Below, piece by piece: positions 12,940 to 23,926 of a stretch of 64,000 bases of DNA (within the stretch, counting starts at the first letter, position 1; each line of letters opens with the position of its first letter). The DNA is from Nageia nagi (lineage: Eukaryota; Pinophyta). Below the pieces are notes generated by a model. That model worked only from the letters and a program-made list of their open reading frames with translations, did no database searches and was not told the DNA's origin. A program made the translations under genes and the position numbers. Location of the stretch: NCBI GenBank assembly GCA_050084985.1, contig JBITNC010000001.1, positions 212,970,001 to 213,034,000 of the forward strand, given 5' to 3'.

Positions 12940-13400
12940 TTCTCCATTAATATCACTCTATAATACCAAATCCTACCCCCTTCACCCTTAACCTTGATCC
13001 AAACTCTAACCCCTTAACCCCAAACCCTAATCCATTAACCCTAAATCCTAAAATCTTTACCCTTAACCCCAAACCTTAACCCCTTTATGCTTAACCCCAA
13101 ATTCTAACCCCTTCACCCTTAACCCCAAACCCTAACCCCTTCACCCTTAACCCCAAATATTAACTCCTTCATTCTTAATTACAAATGCTAATACTTTTAC
13201 CCTTAATAATCCCAAATACTAATCCCTTTACCCTTAACCTAAAACCCTAACCCCTTCATCCTTAACCCCAAATCATAACCTTTCATACTTAACCCCAAAC
13301 CATAACCATTTCATCCTTAACCCCAAACCCTAAACCCTTAAACCCAAACTATAATTATAAACCCTCAACCCTAAACACTCACATATTGACGTTTGATTAT
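12940..13400 (+). repeat. Telomere-like degenerate tandem repeat (CCCTAA/CCTTAACCCC)
   Basis: A run of about 15 imperfect copies of a unit near 28 bases, of the form CCCTTAACCCCAAACCCTAACCCCTTCA. It contains the plant telomere-type word CCCTAAA several times (for example 13022-13028 and 13328-13335). It is not a clean telomere array: the unit is longer than 7 bases and mixed with CCTTCA. The same words form the linker of the sat320 units that follow directly. Confidence 0.8.
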
Positions 13401-13419
13401 AAATTCTATACAAGCACTC

Positions 13420-14340
13420 ACATAAGGCCTTTTGTCAAGGATTATCATTCCATAATTGATAGTAATACTAAAGGATAAGAATGAGTTTTTTATATTATTT
13501 ATGATATTATAGAAAATGAAAATAAAATAATATCTACTACCCATTCAACAAATGATGCCAATTCTTCTACAAATATGACTATGTTGCCAAAAAAGGATAA
13601 ATATTTTAAGTGCTTTGACTAAGGCATTAGATGTTTTTATAGGATACTATGGTATATTATATGTTAAATAGGTATTTGAAAATGTTCATATGAGTGTCAA
13701 CCCTAGTATCCCCCAAACCCTTTCACCCTTAACATCACACCCTACCCTAAACCCTAAAACCCAAACTCATAACCCTTAAATGTAAATCCTAACCAAGGTA
13801 TTTTATATAGGATTATTATTGCACAATCAAAATCATGGATATGAAAGGAGAAGAACCAATTTATTATGTTATTTTTGATATTATGAAAAAGGAAAGTGAA
13901 ACCATGTATACTACCCATTCAATAAATTATATGAATTCTACTACAAATATAACTATTTTTCCAAACAAGGATAAATAGTTTTAGTGATTTGATTAGGGTA
14001 TTATGCATTATTGTAGGAAACTAAGACATTTATAAGAAATATGTATTTTAGAATATCTATATGAGTGTTAACCCTAACTCCTAAATCCTTAACCCTTAAA
14101 TGTAAATCCTAACCAAAGTATTTTGTATAGGATTATCATTCCATAATCAAAATTAATGCTAAAGGAGAAGAATTTATTTCCTATGTTATTTCTAATATTA
14201 TGGAAAAGCAAAATGAAACCATGTATATTACCCATGCAACAAAACATGGCAATTCTACTACAAATATGACTATATTACCAAATAAGAATAAATATTTTTA
14301 ATGCCTTGATTAGGGCATTGGACATTGTTGTAATAAAATT
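13420..14340 (+). repeat. sat320 cluster A (three units, last truncated)
   Basis: Three tandem copies of a unit of about 320 bases begin near 13430, 13798 and 14115. Landmarks in each are GGATTATCATTCCATAAT, a GAAGAACCAATTTCTTATG-like block, ATTATGGAAAAGGAAAGTG, ACTACAAATATGACTATGTT, AAGGATAAATATTTTTAGTG and CATATGAGTGTCAACCCTA, followed by a CCCTAAACCC-type linker. The first spacing is longer (about 367) because the linker is longer. The last copy breaks off near 14340, at the same landmark where the sequence resumes near 38634. Confidence 0.85.
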
Positions 14341-14644
14341 AGGGAAATTCATAGTGACTATTTATAGCAAAATCATAATTTTAAGGATTTTTATTTTTTT
14401 AATTTACTATTTTTGGGCCCATTAGCTTAGGCATTGGTAGCCTAATTTTATCAAGTTTATTTTTTTTTTTTATGATCAGCTAGCCAAAATTTTATATCTT
14501 TGATGCATATTTTATATAAATTAGCCAAGTATACTCCCATCAAATTTGTACTTAGTCAACTATATTTTATATATATATTTTTTAATTTTACTAAAGCAAA
14601 TCACCATTGGTACTAGATCCTCTAAGGAAAAAATATGGATTTGA

Positions 14645-14985
14645 AAGATTCTAAATACTTGATTACTCCCTGAGCTACTCAACTGCTCCTTTATATGCTC
14701 AATTTTTATCATGAGATGTTTGGCTACTCCATTACAAAGACTTAATTTCTCCCTTGAGATGCTTGACTACTCCCTTGAGATGCTCAAGTGCTTTATTATA
14801 GATTCTCAACTTCTCCTAATAAACACTTACCTTATCCTTGCATATGCTTGATTTTTCCCTACAAACACTTGACTTCTCCCTGTAGATGCTTGAATTCTCC
14901 CTATAGATGCTTGAATTCTCCCTGTAAATGCTTGACTACTCCTTGTAGATGCTTAACTTCTTCAATAGATGTTCAACAAGTATTC
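14645..14985 (+). repeat. 21-bp minisatellite near the left end of the hAT block
   Basis: Imperfect tandem copies of a 21-base unit such as GATGCTTGAATTCTCCCTATA are clearest at 14880-14970; more divergent copies (GAGATGCTCAAG, GAGATGCTTGACTACTCCC) extend left to about 14645. Because 21 is a multiple of 3, one frame stays open and gives a Cys/Pro/Leu-rich peptide repeat; this is a consequence of the repeat, not evidence for a gene. The core GATGCT(C/T)(A/G)A also occurs, in the opposite orientation, in the array at 36690-37450. Confidence 0.8.
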
Positions 14986-15009
14986 ATTACAAAAATACCA
15001 AGATAAGGT

Positions 15010-15455
15010 AAATTTTTATTTATATTCCAATAATTATTTTTATAAATAATTTTACAAATCTCATTATTATTATTAATATTAATATTATTTTTGGTAAGTT
15101 AAATCACATCAAAAGCTAATTGGAAGAGATGCAAAAATTCTACTGCAAGAAGGTTAATTAACTTGTTAAATCAATCTCAAGCATCAATGCAATGATATGT
15201 TTTAGGTGCATAACTATTCAGTCTTCATATAATGTTTAAAATTATGAATTTAAAATCTTAATTTGATAGATTATTTATTAATATAGAAAATCCTACAAAT
15301 AATGAACCTCAATAACCTAAAAATGAAAATTGACAAATTATAGGTGCCCTAGTAATTTATCTTTTTCTTACACTATTTTAACTAATAAAAGTCAAGTTCA
15401 AATTTGATAGACTATTTATCTATGTAGAAAATATTGCAAATTCTAAACCTTAATA
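15010..15455. other. AT-rich gap between minisatellite and hAT transposase
   Basis: About 450 AT-rich bases with no recognised motif, possibly hAT 5' non-coding sequence. The element ATTATTATTATTAATATTAATATT near 15065 is simple sequence. Confidence 0.4.
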
Positions 15456-15459
15456 ATAT

Positions 15460-16513
15460 GAAATGGAAGATATTTCTAATGACGAAATGTTTGAATATAT
15501 AGTTGATTAGTACATGAATGATAATCTAAATTTAGACTCAATTGAAATTAGGGTAGAGAATACTCTAAATAATGAATCTAGAAAGGATTCACATACTCTA
15601 TGTAGTTCACAATTTTCTAAGAGAATTAAGCAAAATAACAATAAGTGGGCTATTTCAAGATCATTTTGATATGAATGGTATTTCAAATATGAATTTATTA
15701 AACTATTACAACCAAAAAAAGTAATGATCCAATAATAGAGTGTTGATGTGTTTCTTATTCATGGAAGTTAGGTAGAGAATGCAAAATGCAACTTAAGAAG
15801 GATATATTTGAAAAATATTATGAAAAAATATATATTCAAGTCAAAGATAAAGATGGAAAAATTAAAAAAGGAGAGGGATGATTCAACTTATATGCACATA
15901 AAATATATTATTATGAATGGATTAAATTTTAAAAGCATCAAAAAGCCCTTGAAGAGACACGTGGAACCATAACTGAATAGTTTGAAAAATAATAAAATAC
16001 CATTTTAGTTTCTAAGGCCTTGAAGTTTTATGTTATATTTAATATTTAAAAAAGGGTAAACTTATGATTTATTTCATTGATTACAAGACCTTATTCAAAA
16101 TCTTAAATGTTCAAAACCTTCCTAGTGCTCATTGGTCAAATAGAAGTTGTTATGAGAAGTAAAAATATTTAACTTTGATAGAAATTAATGATCTTAGATA
16201 AAAAGTAAAAAAAGCAAAATTCATTTCATTATTACTTGATGAGGTTACTACTATTGATAACACTTTTTTTATATGCATGCATATTTACATATTTGATGAT
16301 CATTTGAGATAACCACACCTCCTTAAACTTTACAAACTTATAGAAAATTGTAATTTTAAGAATCTTCACAATCTTGTTATTAAGAGTTTGAAAGAAGTTG
16401 CTAATATGGATGATATTGAAATTAAAACAAAGTTAATATGTGTAGGATTAGATGGAGCTATTGTAATACAATGGTATATAAATGGTATTTGTGTAAGAAT
16501 TCAAATAATGAAC
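15460..16513 (+). pseudogene. hAT-like transposase, N-terminal half
   Basis: The conceptual translation has the layout of plant hAT-related transposases of the zinc-finger/DUF4371 type. A basic segment with KWAISRSF.YEWYFKYEF (about 15645-15695) precedes a TTF-type zinc-finger-like stretch with decayed Cys residues (15740-15830). After several stops come SLLDEV-type sequence near 16230-16250, HLLKLYKLIENCNFKNLHN (16317-16374) and SLKEVANMDD, then CVGLDGA at about 16440-16460, the core strand containing a catalytic Asp in this family. At 16510-16520 the homology switches to gypsy RT sequence (element B1). The protein resumes at 35931. Function in an intact copy would be cut-and-paste transposition in the nucleus; this copy is dead. 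Confidence 0.65.
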
Positions 16514-16876
16514 ATGAAGAAAAAACCTAGAAAAATGCATCCTAAGGTAGCCCTTGTAATTAAAAAGGAAATTGAGAAATATCTTGTTGCTAGTTTTATT
16601 TTCCCCATTTATTATTTCATAAGGATATCTAACATTATGCTTGTAGCTAATATTAATAGTAAAATTATATGTTGTACATATTTTAGGGATATCAATAAGG
16701 CATGTCCTACAAATGCCTTTCCTTTTCCTAACATTGATATGATTGTAGACTCAACAATAAGCCATGAGATTTTATATTTCATGGATGGATTTATAGCTAC
16801 AATAAGATTAGAATTAACAAGGAGGACCAACATAAGATATATTTTGTTACTACTTGGAGCATATTTTATTGGGTAG
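16388..16876 (+). pseudogene. Chimeric open frame: hAT fragment fused to gypsy RT
   Basis: A 162-codon open frame crosses the hAT/gypsy junction. Residues 1-42 (to about 16513) are hAT transposase, including SLKEVANMDD-adjacent sequence and CVGLDGA. Residues from about 43 on are the RT fingers of a Tat-like gypsy element, with KPRKMHPKVALVIKKEIEKY, FRDINKACPTNAFPFPNIDM and FMDGF. The open frame ends at TAG 16874-16876, before the RT catalytic box. It has survived where its neighbours are full of stops, but base changes at conserved RT positions suggest chance survival rather than selection. No promoter was recognised. Confidence 0.7.
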
Positions 16877-17340
16877 TCATACCTTTTGGCTTAAAGAATA
16901 CAAGTGCAACGTATCATAGAGCCATGGTAAGTATGTTCCATGATATGATCCATGATAGTGTTGAGGTTTATGTTTATGATATCCTAGTTGAATCCAAAAC
17001 CAAACATGACCACATTTCAAATTTTAGAAATATCTTCCAAATAATGATAGAGTACAAGTTGAAATTGAATACTTAAAAGTGTGTATTTGCAATTTCGCTA
17101 GGTAAATTGCTTGGATTCCTTATTTCAAGAAGATGTATATAGGTTAACCCTAAGAAAGTTTTAGCTATTATTAATTTTCCTCATCCTAAGAACTTGAAGG
17201 AATTAAGAAGTTTTCGTGGGAAATTTTAATCAATCAAGAGGTTCATTACTTAGCTAGTAGATATGACTTCTCCATTTTCTCATTTGCTAAAGAAAGATGA
17301 GAAGTTCATTTAGGATGAAAAGTATCAAAAATATTTGGAT
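16517..17340 (+). pseudogene. B1 reverse transcriptase remnant
   Basis: RT blocks in order: HPKVALVIKKEIEKY, an ISNIMLVA block, FRDINKACP, PFPNIDMIVDS (about 16724-16755), FMDGF (16780-16794), PFGLKN.SATY.RAMV after a frame change near 16877, then the catalytic box at 16966-16980 reading YVYD instead of YVDD (first Asp GAT to TAT). Downstream, KLLGFLISRR.I and NLKELRSF...L mark the thumb. The wording SFMDGF..YNQI, TYQRAM and VYVDD is that of the plant Tat/Ogre/Retand group. Confidence 0.85.
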
Positions 17341-17379
17341 AACATTAAAAGGTATCTTACTAACACTCTAGTATTATAC

Positions 17380-18480
17380 CATTATAATGCAAAAAATATT
17401 TTGTTACTTTATATTTTAGAAATATTAAGTGCACTAGGGGCAATTTTAGTTCAAAAGGATGAGAATAACAAGGAAAGGGAAATTTATTATGTTAAATAAA
17501 CTTTACTAGATTATGAGATAGGGCACACTCCAATTGAAAATATGTGTTTTACCATAGTATTCTCAACCAAAAAATTAATATGTTACATGATTGTAATTAT
17601 AACTTATGTCATAGTTCAGGAAGATCCTCTTAGATATCTCATGTATAAGTCCTACCTATCTGAAAGAGCTATAAAGTGGGTAATGTTGCTTCAAGAATTC
17701 AATTTGGTCCTTATCACTTAGAAGTAAATAAAGGGATATGTTACAATATATTTCATTACTAATCATCCATTAAATTAAGTATCCAACATGTAGTAATAGT
17801 TTCCAAATGAATTGTATGACCATAACACCCATGAACCATGTACTACCACTGTATCCCTATGTTATTGCTTTATTCCTAAGCATGAATTCTTGCAAGTATT
17901 TGTTAGTTTCATATAAAATGATGAATGAAACCTATTATTTGATGGTTATAAATGAATTCATGGATAAGGGGTAGGAATTATTCTTATCAACCCTCATGGT
18001 GATGTTATCCCTATGTCTTGCCATTTAAGTTTTAATTACACTAATAATATGGAAGAATATGAAGCTTTTATCTTAGGTATGAAGGTGGCAATACTTCTAA
18101 AAGTAAAAAGGATCAAAATATTTGGTGATTCTTAATTAAGTTTGAAACAAGTGTCCAACATATATAATAAAAGATCCCAAGTTGCAACCATACAATGAAA
18201 TGGTGGAGAATATCCTTATCTACTTCGATGAGTATGAAATTAATAATATTCTGAGAGATAACAATTGGTATGCTGATACTATGGCTAGTGCTTCTTCCCT
18301 TGATCCTATTCTTATAAAAGATGAATAAACCATTCTCACAATCAAAAATATTAGTAATCCTTCCCATGATTTTATTATTGAATATTATATTGAGGATCAT
18401 AATTTTTTTGCTACTTGTATCAATGCATATGAATGGTATCAAGATATTTTCAATTATCTTCAATATTATGTTATCCTTAT
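17380..18480 (+). pseudogene. B1 dual RNase H region (pol RNase H plus second, archaeal-type RNase H)
   Basis: The first RNase H is short and decayed (17390-17590: ILSALGAILVQKDE, then an IYYV...L.DYE block and P.EN.CFTIVFSTKKL). A second, separate RNase H follows at about 17900-18310, with GVGIILINPHGDVIPMSCHL, NNMEEYEALILGMKVA (family: AEYEAL..GL) and KIFGDS (the catalytic Asp block). Plant Tat-lineage gypsy elements are known to carry an extra archaeal-type RNase H here, so the order supports the lineage call. Stops occur in both domains. Confidence 0.78.
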
Positions 18481-18539
18481 TACCTATGATCATAATGCTA
18501 GGATTAGAATTAAAAAAAATTATGTAATATTAGGTGATT

Positions 18540-19663
18540 TATTGTATATAATGTCATTTTATGGTGGATATGGACCTTCACCAAGCTAATGATGGTGAAT
18601 TTGTTGGATACTTTAGTGCTAAATTTGTTTATTAAAAGTTGCTTAGACTAGATTTTTATTGGATTATTATGCTTGAAGATTATGAAATTCATATAAAAAA
18701 ATGTAAATAATATCAAAATAATGCTAGTATTTAACTTTCTCCTTCTCATGCTTTGCATTCTATTATATCTCAATATTTTTCTATTTGGGAACTTATTTTT
18801 ATTTTTAAAATTAACCTAGTTTCAAGAGATGGCCATAAGTTTATCATTGAAACTATATAATATTTCACAAAATGGGTGGAGGTTATACCCATGAAATATA
18901 CAAAAAGAGGTAAGGTTGTTGAATTTCTTATTGAATTAATAATTTCTATATATGGTGTTCCTTCTAAATTATTCATGGATAATGGTCCTATATTTAAAAA
19001 GAATAAAGTTAAGAAATTTTGTGCTAAATATCATATGGAAAAAAAGTTCTCTACCCCATACTAACCCCAAGGTAATGGTCAATCCAAAGCTTCTAACAAG
19101 GTCATTAAGAGTATTTTATCCAAAACTATTTCAAAACATGGTAAAGATTAACATGAACAACTCCCTTATAGTTTGTGGCCTATAGAAAAAGTATAAGAAC
19201 TTCTATAGGAGAAACTCATTTCTACTTGACGTATGGTGATGAATTCATAGTTCCCCTTGAGCTATAGATCCTATCTCTTCATGTGTCATTATATGGTCTC
19301 ATTCTTAACGAAGATAGGAGAAAAGCTAGATTAACCCAACTAGAGGTCCTAGATGAAAAATAGGTTAATGCTCTAGAACACCTTCACATCTACCATTCTA
19401 GAATCCAAAGATCTTGTAGGAAAAAGATCAAACCTAAACAATTCAAATTTGGTGACCTAGTCTTAAAAGAAAACCTTGCAAACACTAAAGTTTTGGAAAA
19501 TGAAAAGAAAGGTAAGTTCAAACCTAACTAGATAGATCCTTACATTATCATTGAAAATTTTGGAATAGATGCATATAAAGTATCTTCAATTGAATGTAAA
19601 GAAGAACATAGTCCAATAAATTTTATGCATCTAAAATTGTTTTATTTATTATATTTTCTATAA
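18540..19663 (+). pseudogene. B1 integrase remnant
   Basis: The zinc-binding region (HQANDGE...YFSAKFVY.KLLRL.FYW, then EIHIKKCK) lies at 18575-18715. The core then reads a decayed DFIG block near 18795, TKWVEVIPMKYTKRGKVVEF at 18868-18930, YGVPSKLFMDNGP (18949-18990) and YHMEKKFSTPY (19030-19064). In the tail, a GETHFYLTYGDE block is followed by VPLEL (19250), HLHIYHSRIQRS, FGDLVLKENL, IIIENFGIDAYKVSS and HLKLFYL (19630-19650). The tail matches the gypsy integrase C-terminal region closely. Several stops and frame changes break it. Confidence 0.82.
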
Positions 19664-20502
19664 AATGTTTTATATCTTTATTATTTCATACTAACATTTT
19701 AGGAAAATGAGCTCATAACTTGGTGATGCCAATCACATTCTTAGTGATGTTGCTAAAATATTTTTATCAAATAAGTTCAAAAATTAATCATCTCTTCCAT
19801 ATCACATAAATAAATAAAAAGGTAGTTCATTCCTTTACTTTCATATAATTTTTACAAAAATTACTTATCAATAATGCTTATAAAAATTTTATCAATATGG
19901 TATTTTATTTTTAGTTCATATCATTGGTCTCCTTTGTAAGGAAGGGGAACTCTTATCAGAAAATGCATGGCAACATGGTATCTTGGGAAACCAAGTTGGT
20001 CATTCTTATCATTTTATAACTTTGTAAGAAAGGGTCAATCTTATCATTTGGTACATTTGTAAGGAAGGTACACTCATATAAAAATCCATGGAAACATGGT
20101 GGCTTGGAAAACCAAGCTGATCAATTTAAACTATTTATCATCTTCATCAAAATCTTGGTGGGAAAGTAACCAAGGATAGGTTTACTTTATTATCACTTAT
20201 CATACTTTTTATATCATGTTTATAATTTAGATATATATTATGCAAATACATTTCTTGTCTAAGGTCTTTTTAGTTACTTTTTATTTACCTTTGATTGCTT
20301 CTATGATGAGAGGTCCATAATGTCATAACCAAGTCAAAGAGTGGTAGTGGGCATAACACAAGCAAAAACTAGGGTATATAAAGCTACCTCCATGTCATAA
20401 CTTTTTGGGGAGCATTTTATTACTTATCTTATTATACTTTAAATTCATATTTTGATTTCCTTTTATCTCAAAAGCATCAAAATATATTTAAAGTGGGGCA
20501 TT
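19664..20502 (+). other. B1 3' untranslated region with a 121-bp near-duplication and polypurine tract
   Basis: Non-coding sequence between integrase and LTR. The phrase CATGG(C/A)AACATGGT..CTTGG.AAACCAAG occurs at about 19966 and again 121 bases later at 20087, each preceded by TTTGTAAGGAAGG; the same pair recurs in B2 (34800-34995). The tract AAAGTGGGGCA at 20490-20500 is the likely plus-strand primer just before the LTR. Confidence 0.7.
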
Positions 20503-21233
20503 TGTTAATACCTAAAAAAGAATTTTGATTTAATTAAAATGCTTTTTTATATTTAAAAAAAATTATTTAATTTATTAAATAAATGCTCTTTTCCATGTGC
20601 ACTCTCTTATACCTTTATATTTTATGGTAACAAGTCAACTTGAAACCATAATAAGACTAAGGAGGAGCCTTAACACTAGACCTATTACCTATAAAGGTGG
20701 AGGGGTTATGCATGATGAAATATAGAATATGACATGATATGACATAATACCAAATCCTTTATAAGTGGTAATATAATTTTGTTAATCTTGATCAATATTT
20801 TTAAAACCACCTATCATCTTTAGATTTTTTTTATACTTTGAGTTTTGCATTCCCGTGATCTTTCTTCCCTTTATGATCATAATTTGATGCATCAAAGGTA
20901 GGAAAATGACATCAATCTTGAAGGTGAGGCATTCTAAAAATGTATTTGAGCATTTTCATTAGGTTTTTGGTGCCAATGCTAGGTTGAGGTTAGATTGATG
21001 CTTTGTATTTCATAAAATCTCATCATTTTTCCTCTCTCAATTGAATCTCACCTCCATTCATCATCATAGGTAAAGAACAAGTTTGTATCTTTCATTAATC
21101 TAGTTTTGATAGGTTAAGATCAATTTGATCATTATCATCCTTCATGTAATAAATTTCCTACTTTCATAGTTAATTTGAGAATTTAATTATTCTATAAATA
21201 ACTACAATAATTATTATTTCAATTATAATAATT
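20503..21233 (+). repeat. Element B LTR shared by B1 and B2
   Basis: Begins TGTTAATACC after the polypurine tract and ends near ...ATAATTA. It aligns with 35367-35930 through TTTTGATTTAATTAAAATGC, CCATGTGCACTCTC, AAGGAGGAGCCTTA and TTTTTCCTCTCTCAATTGAA. It is about 170 bases longer than the right copy, which lacks the stretch at about 20688-20860. The next bases (TTAGTGAATCTGA) resemble the first internal bases of C and D2 and may be a decayed primer-binding site. Confidence 0.85.
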
Positions 21234-21361
21234 AGTGAATCTGATTTCTATTTGATACATCACTTTATCCTTCACTAGTTGTGCTAAATTTTTAAGGTTT
21301 TAGATAGGATTAATCTTGCATTTCAAGTATTTCTAAAATAGAACCTACTTAATTTCTTTCC

Positions 21362-22400
21362 ATGGTAAATAGATTTCATAAGGCCACCAGAGCTAATATT
21401 AAGAAAATGCTATATGGAAATGAAGAATGAAGTGAAGCCTCTTATAATGGGGGAAATAATTGATCCTTTAGAGATGCTACACCCATGACTAGAGATTTGA
21501 ATCCATTGTGTGATAATGTTCACAATACTAGGGCATCCAATCTATAAGTGGAAGTTATTTTTGATACATACAATGGTGAAGGAGATCCTATGGCTCATAT
21601 CAAGGATGAGTTGAAATTTAACATAAATGATAATTTGATGGCCAAATATTTTCCTACTACATTCAAAGGTGATGTACTCAATTGGTATTTCTCTTTTTTT
21701 GCTAAGTCAATTATTTGCTATATACAACTTATCTTAGAATTTTGTATGTATTTCAAATATAATGCTCCTAGATAAATGATAGTTTCAAATCTAGTTAGTG
21801 CCATCCAAGTTCCCAACGAGCAATTTGATAAATTTTTCCAAAGATTTCAAAAATATGGAGCATGATTATTGAACCCTTATTTGAATCTCAAGTCACATCT
21901 ATGTTTATTCATAGTATCCATCCTAAACTAAAATTCATATCCCTAGAATACATGATCTTACCCTTTATCAAGATTATCCATCAGCTTACCCAAAAAGAGA
22001 AGTTCTTAGTTGATATAGGTGACTTGAAATATAAAAAACCCTCACAAAGAAACTAAGGGAAGTAAATATCAAAAAAAGGAAGATAAAGAGGTATATGCTA
22101 TAGAAGAATCCTCATCCAAAGAATAACAAAAGAGTTAAGAAAACTAGAGTTTAAAGAAAAATAACAAGTTACAATTAACTCCTACTTTCATGTTTAAAGA
22201 TTTCTTACAAAAAGGATTAATCAAAGAGCTAAGTCCTCATGATGATAAACCTAATTGGTATAATGAAGTAGAATTTTGTGAATATAATAATGTAAAAGGT
22301 CATAAAATAAATGCATGTATGATATTAAGAAAGTAATTTTATAAATTGCTATATGATGTCAATATACAATATTAAGCCCATGCGATAGATTCTAAAGATG
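21362..22400 (+). pseudogene. gag: B2 gag remnant
   Basis: From the ATG at 21362 the frame reads through to the gag core with only Gln- or Trp-type stops. The core has FDTYNGEGDPMAHIKDELKF (about 21558-21620), AKYFPTTFKGDVLNWYFSF (21640-21700), FCMYFKYNAPR, SNLVSAIQVPNEQFDKFFQR (21786-21845) and, after a frame change near 21860, LTQKEKFLVDIGDLKY. A short Cys/His motif, EFCEYNNVKGHKINACM (about 22270-22320), corresponds to the zinc-binding end. Capsid-type gag of a gypsy element; about 345 codons in total, a normal length. Confidence 0.82.
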
Positions 22401-22619
22401 CCAAACCACTCACAATAAATATCATATTTAACCAATAATTATGTGGTACTAATAAGAGATAAAGTCCTAGAGGGAGTATCAATCTAGCTATAATAGAGTG
22501 AAGGAAGATCCCTTGCAATCTTGGTACATAATAACTTATTGAATAATTAAAGGTAACTCATGCCAAGATAAGTATTTTGAAACTCTTATAATTATGAATT
22601 GAACATAAAGATACTTATT

Positions 22620-23269
22620 TTGATGCACTTAAGAAAAATAAAGTTAATATGGATATTTCTATTTATAAATTTATCGAGTTAGTAGGTAATCTTAAAATTG
22701 ATTTGGTTTATAACATGCTCTCTTTTCAAGATAGTGAATTGCCTAGTGATGATGTTATTGAGAAAAAATTAGGATTATATATCCATGTTAATATTAATGG
22801 TGTTATTGTCAAGAATCCTTCAATTGATACTAGTACAAACATCAATGTATGTTTAAATGAATTATTTCAAAAATATTTCTCTTCCATATATGCTAAAATG
22901 AAATGAACAAATATTAACATCAAAGGTTTTGATAATATTGAAAAGGAATGTATTGGATATGTATATATGCCTATTGAAGTAGGTGGTAAATTAGTTCATC
23001 AAAAAGTATATGTATTTCAAGTTAAATTTTTATATAATTTATTTATTGTAGATGTTGGATCCATAAGATTATGGATGTTACTTCCACATTACATCGATCA
23101 ATTAAATTTATGTACAAAGGCAAGAAAGTTACTATTCATAAAAAGAACAATCCTACAAATGTATGTCAATCAATTGAAAGGTTTTGTATCCCTCATGATT
23201 TGGTTGAAAATGAGGAAGATGCACCAACACCTATTACAACTATTATCCTACAAGAGGTAAGCATTGAAA
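22620..23269 (+). pseudogene. B2 aspartic protease region, 3' part displaced by element C
   Basis: The protease reads LYIHVNINGVIVKNPSIDTS (22778-22837), then TNINVCLNELF. The expected D(T/S)GA appears as DTST, so Gly is lost. GSIRLWMLLPHYIDQ/DVTSTLHRSIKFMYKGKKV (about 23050-23130, read in two frames) corresponds to LGRPWL...STLH..IKF. The text runs to 23269 and is cut by element C. Confidence 0.75.
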
Positions 23270-23274
23270 TATAC

Positions 23275-23907
23275 TATAGACTAAAAATAATGCATGAATA
23301 ATAAATCAAAGCACTATTTATTCATAATATAATATTGAAGCATATATTTGAGATATGTCAATAAATAAGCATGATAAATGAAGTACCTTTGTTAGATATG
23401 CATCAATATAAAATAACAAATATTATAGCTAAATCACATCAGCACACCATGATAAATACACATCATTAATAGCCTAAGATAAGCATGCCATAAATAGCCT
23501 ATAATATGCAGATCCATAAGCAAAAATTAAAATGTGTGAAGTAATATGAAGGGTATAGCAGATCAAAGAATAGGTGGTGTTATAAAATACCATTATAGAT
23601 AGGATGAAATGATATTACATATTCTAATATTTCTCTTTGGCCATTTTCATGTTTGTGATCTCCCTTGTGTGTTGCATTTGATATTCCTTTATAGTAACAT
23701 TTTGATCTTCTTTGATTCTTGAAATCATTACCTTTTACATTATTTATGGTATATTTCTTTATATTTGATACCTCTTACATTATACAATGGTCTATTACAT
23801 TAATTATATTACTCTGGGTATATGTAAACCCCTTTTTATAATAAATATTTCTTAATAATATAAAATGAATTATTTAATACAAGGAAATTTATTTTTAGGT
23901 GTCTATT
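23275..23907 (-). repeat. Element C LTR (3' LTR relative to the element)
   Basis: Aligns with 29541-30213: ATGCATGAATAATAAATCAA, GATATGCATCAATATAAA, AATAGCCTAAGA, CCCTTTTTATAATAAATATT and the end TTTTTAGG(T/C)(G/A)TCTA. Length 633. Confidence 0.88.
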
Positions 23908-23926
23908 TTTTGCCCCTTTTGGGAGG
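23908..23926 (-). promoter_or_regulatory. Element C polypurine tract
   Basis: On the minus strand AAAAGGGGCAAA sits directly before the LTR, as expected for the plus-strand primer of a minus-oriented element. Confidence 0.7.

Larger units (their letters stand above)
16515..21233 (+). mobile_element. Element B1: 5'-truncated Tat-like Ty3/gypsy element ending in a shared LTR
   Basis: Starts abruptly inside RT, with no 5' LTR, gag or protease, and continues through RT, RNase H, a second RNase H and integrase to a 3' untranslated region, polypurine tract and LTR (20503-21233). That LTR is followed directly by the gag gene of B2, so one LTR serves as the 3' end of B1 and the 5' end of B2. B1 and B2 match along RT-to-LTR and belong to one family. 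Confidence 0.8.

Noticed and set aside
12940-13400. True telomere or chromosome end
   Set aside because: The unit is about 28 bases with mixed words, not (CCCTAAA)n, and other repeats continue on both sides.
14788-15006. 72-codon Cys/Pro-rich open frame
   Set aside because: It follows the 21-bp repeat and ends with it; no start context or family match.
18113-18493. 126-codon minus-strand open frame
   Set aside because: It lies opposite the second RNase H and linker of B1. Its Ile/Asn/Phe-rich composition is that of an AT-rich antisense frame, and the plus strand holds the motifs.
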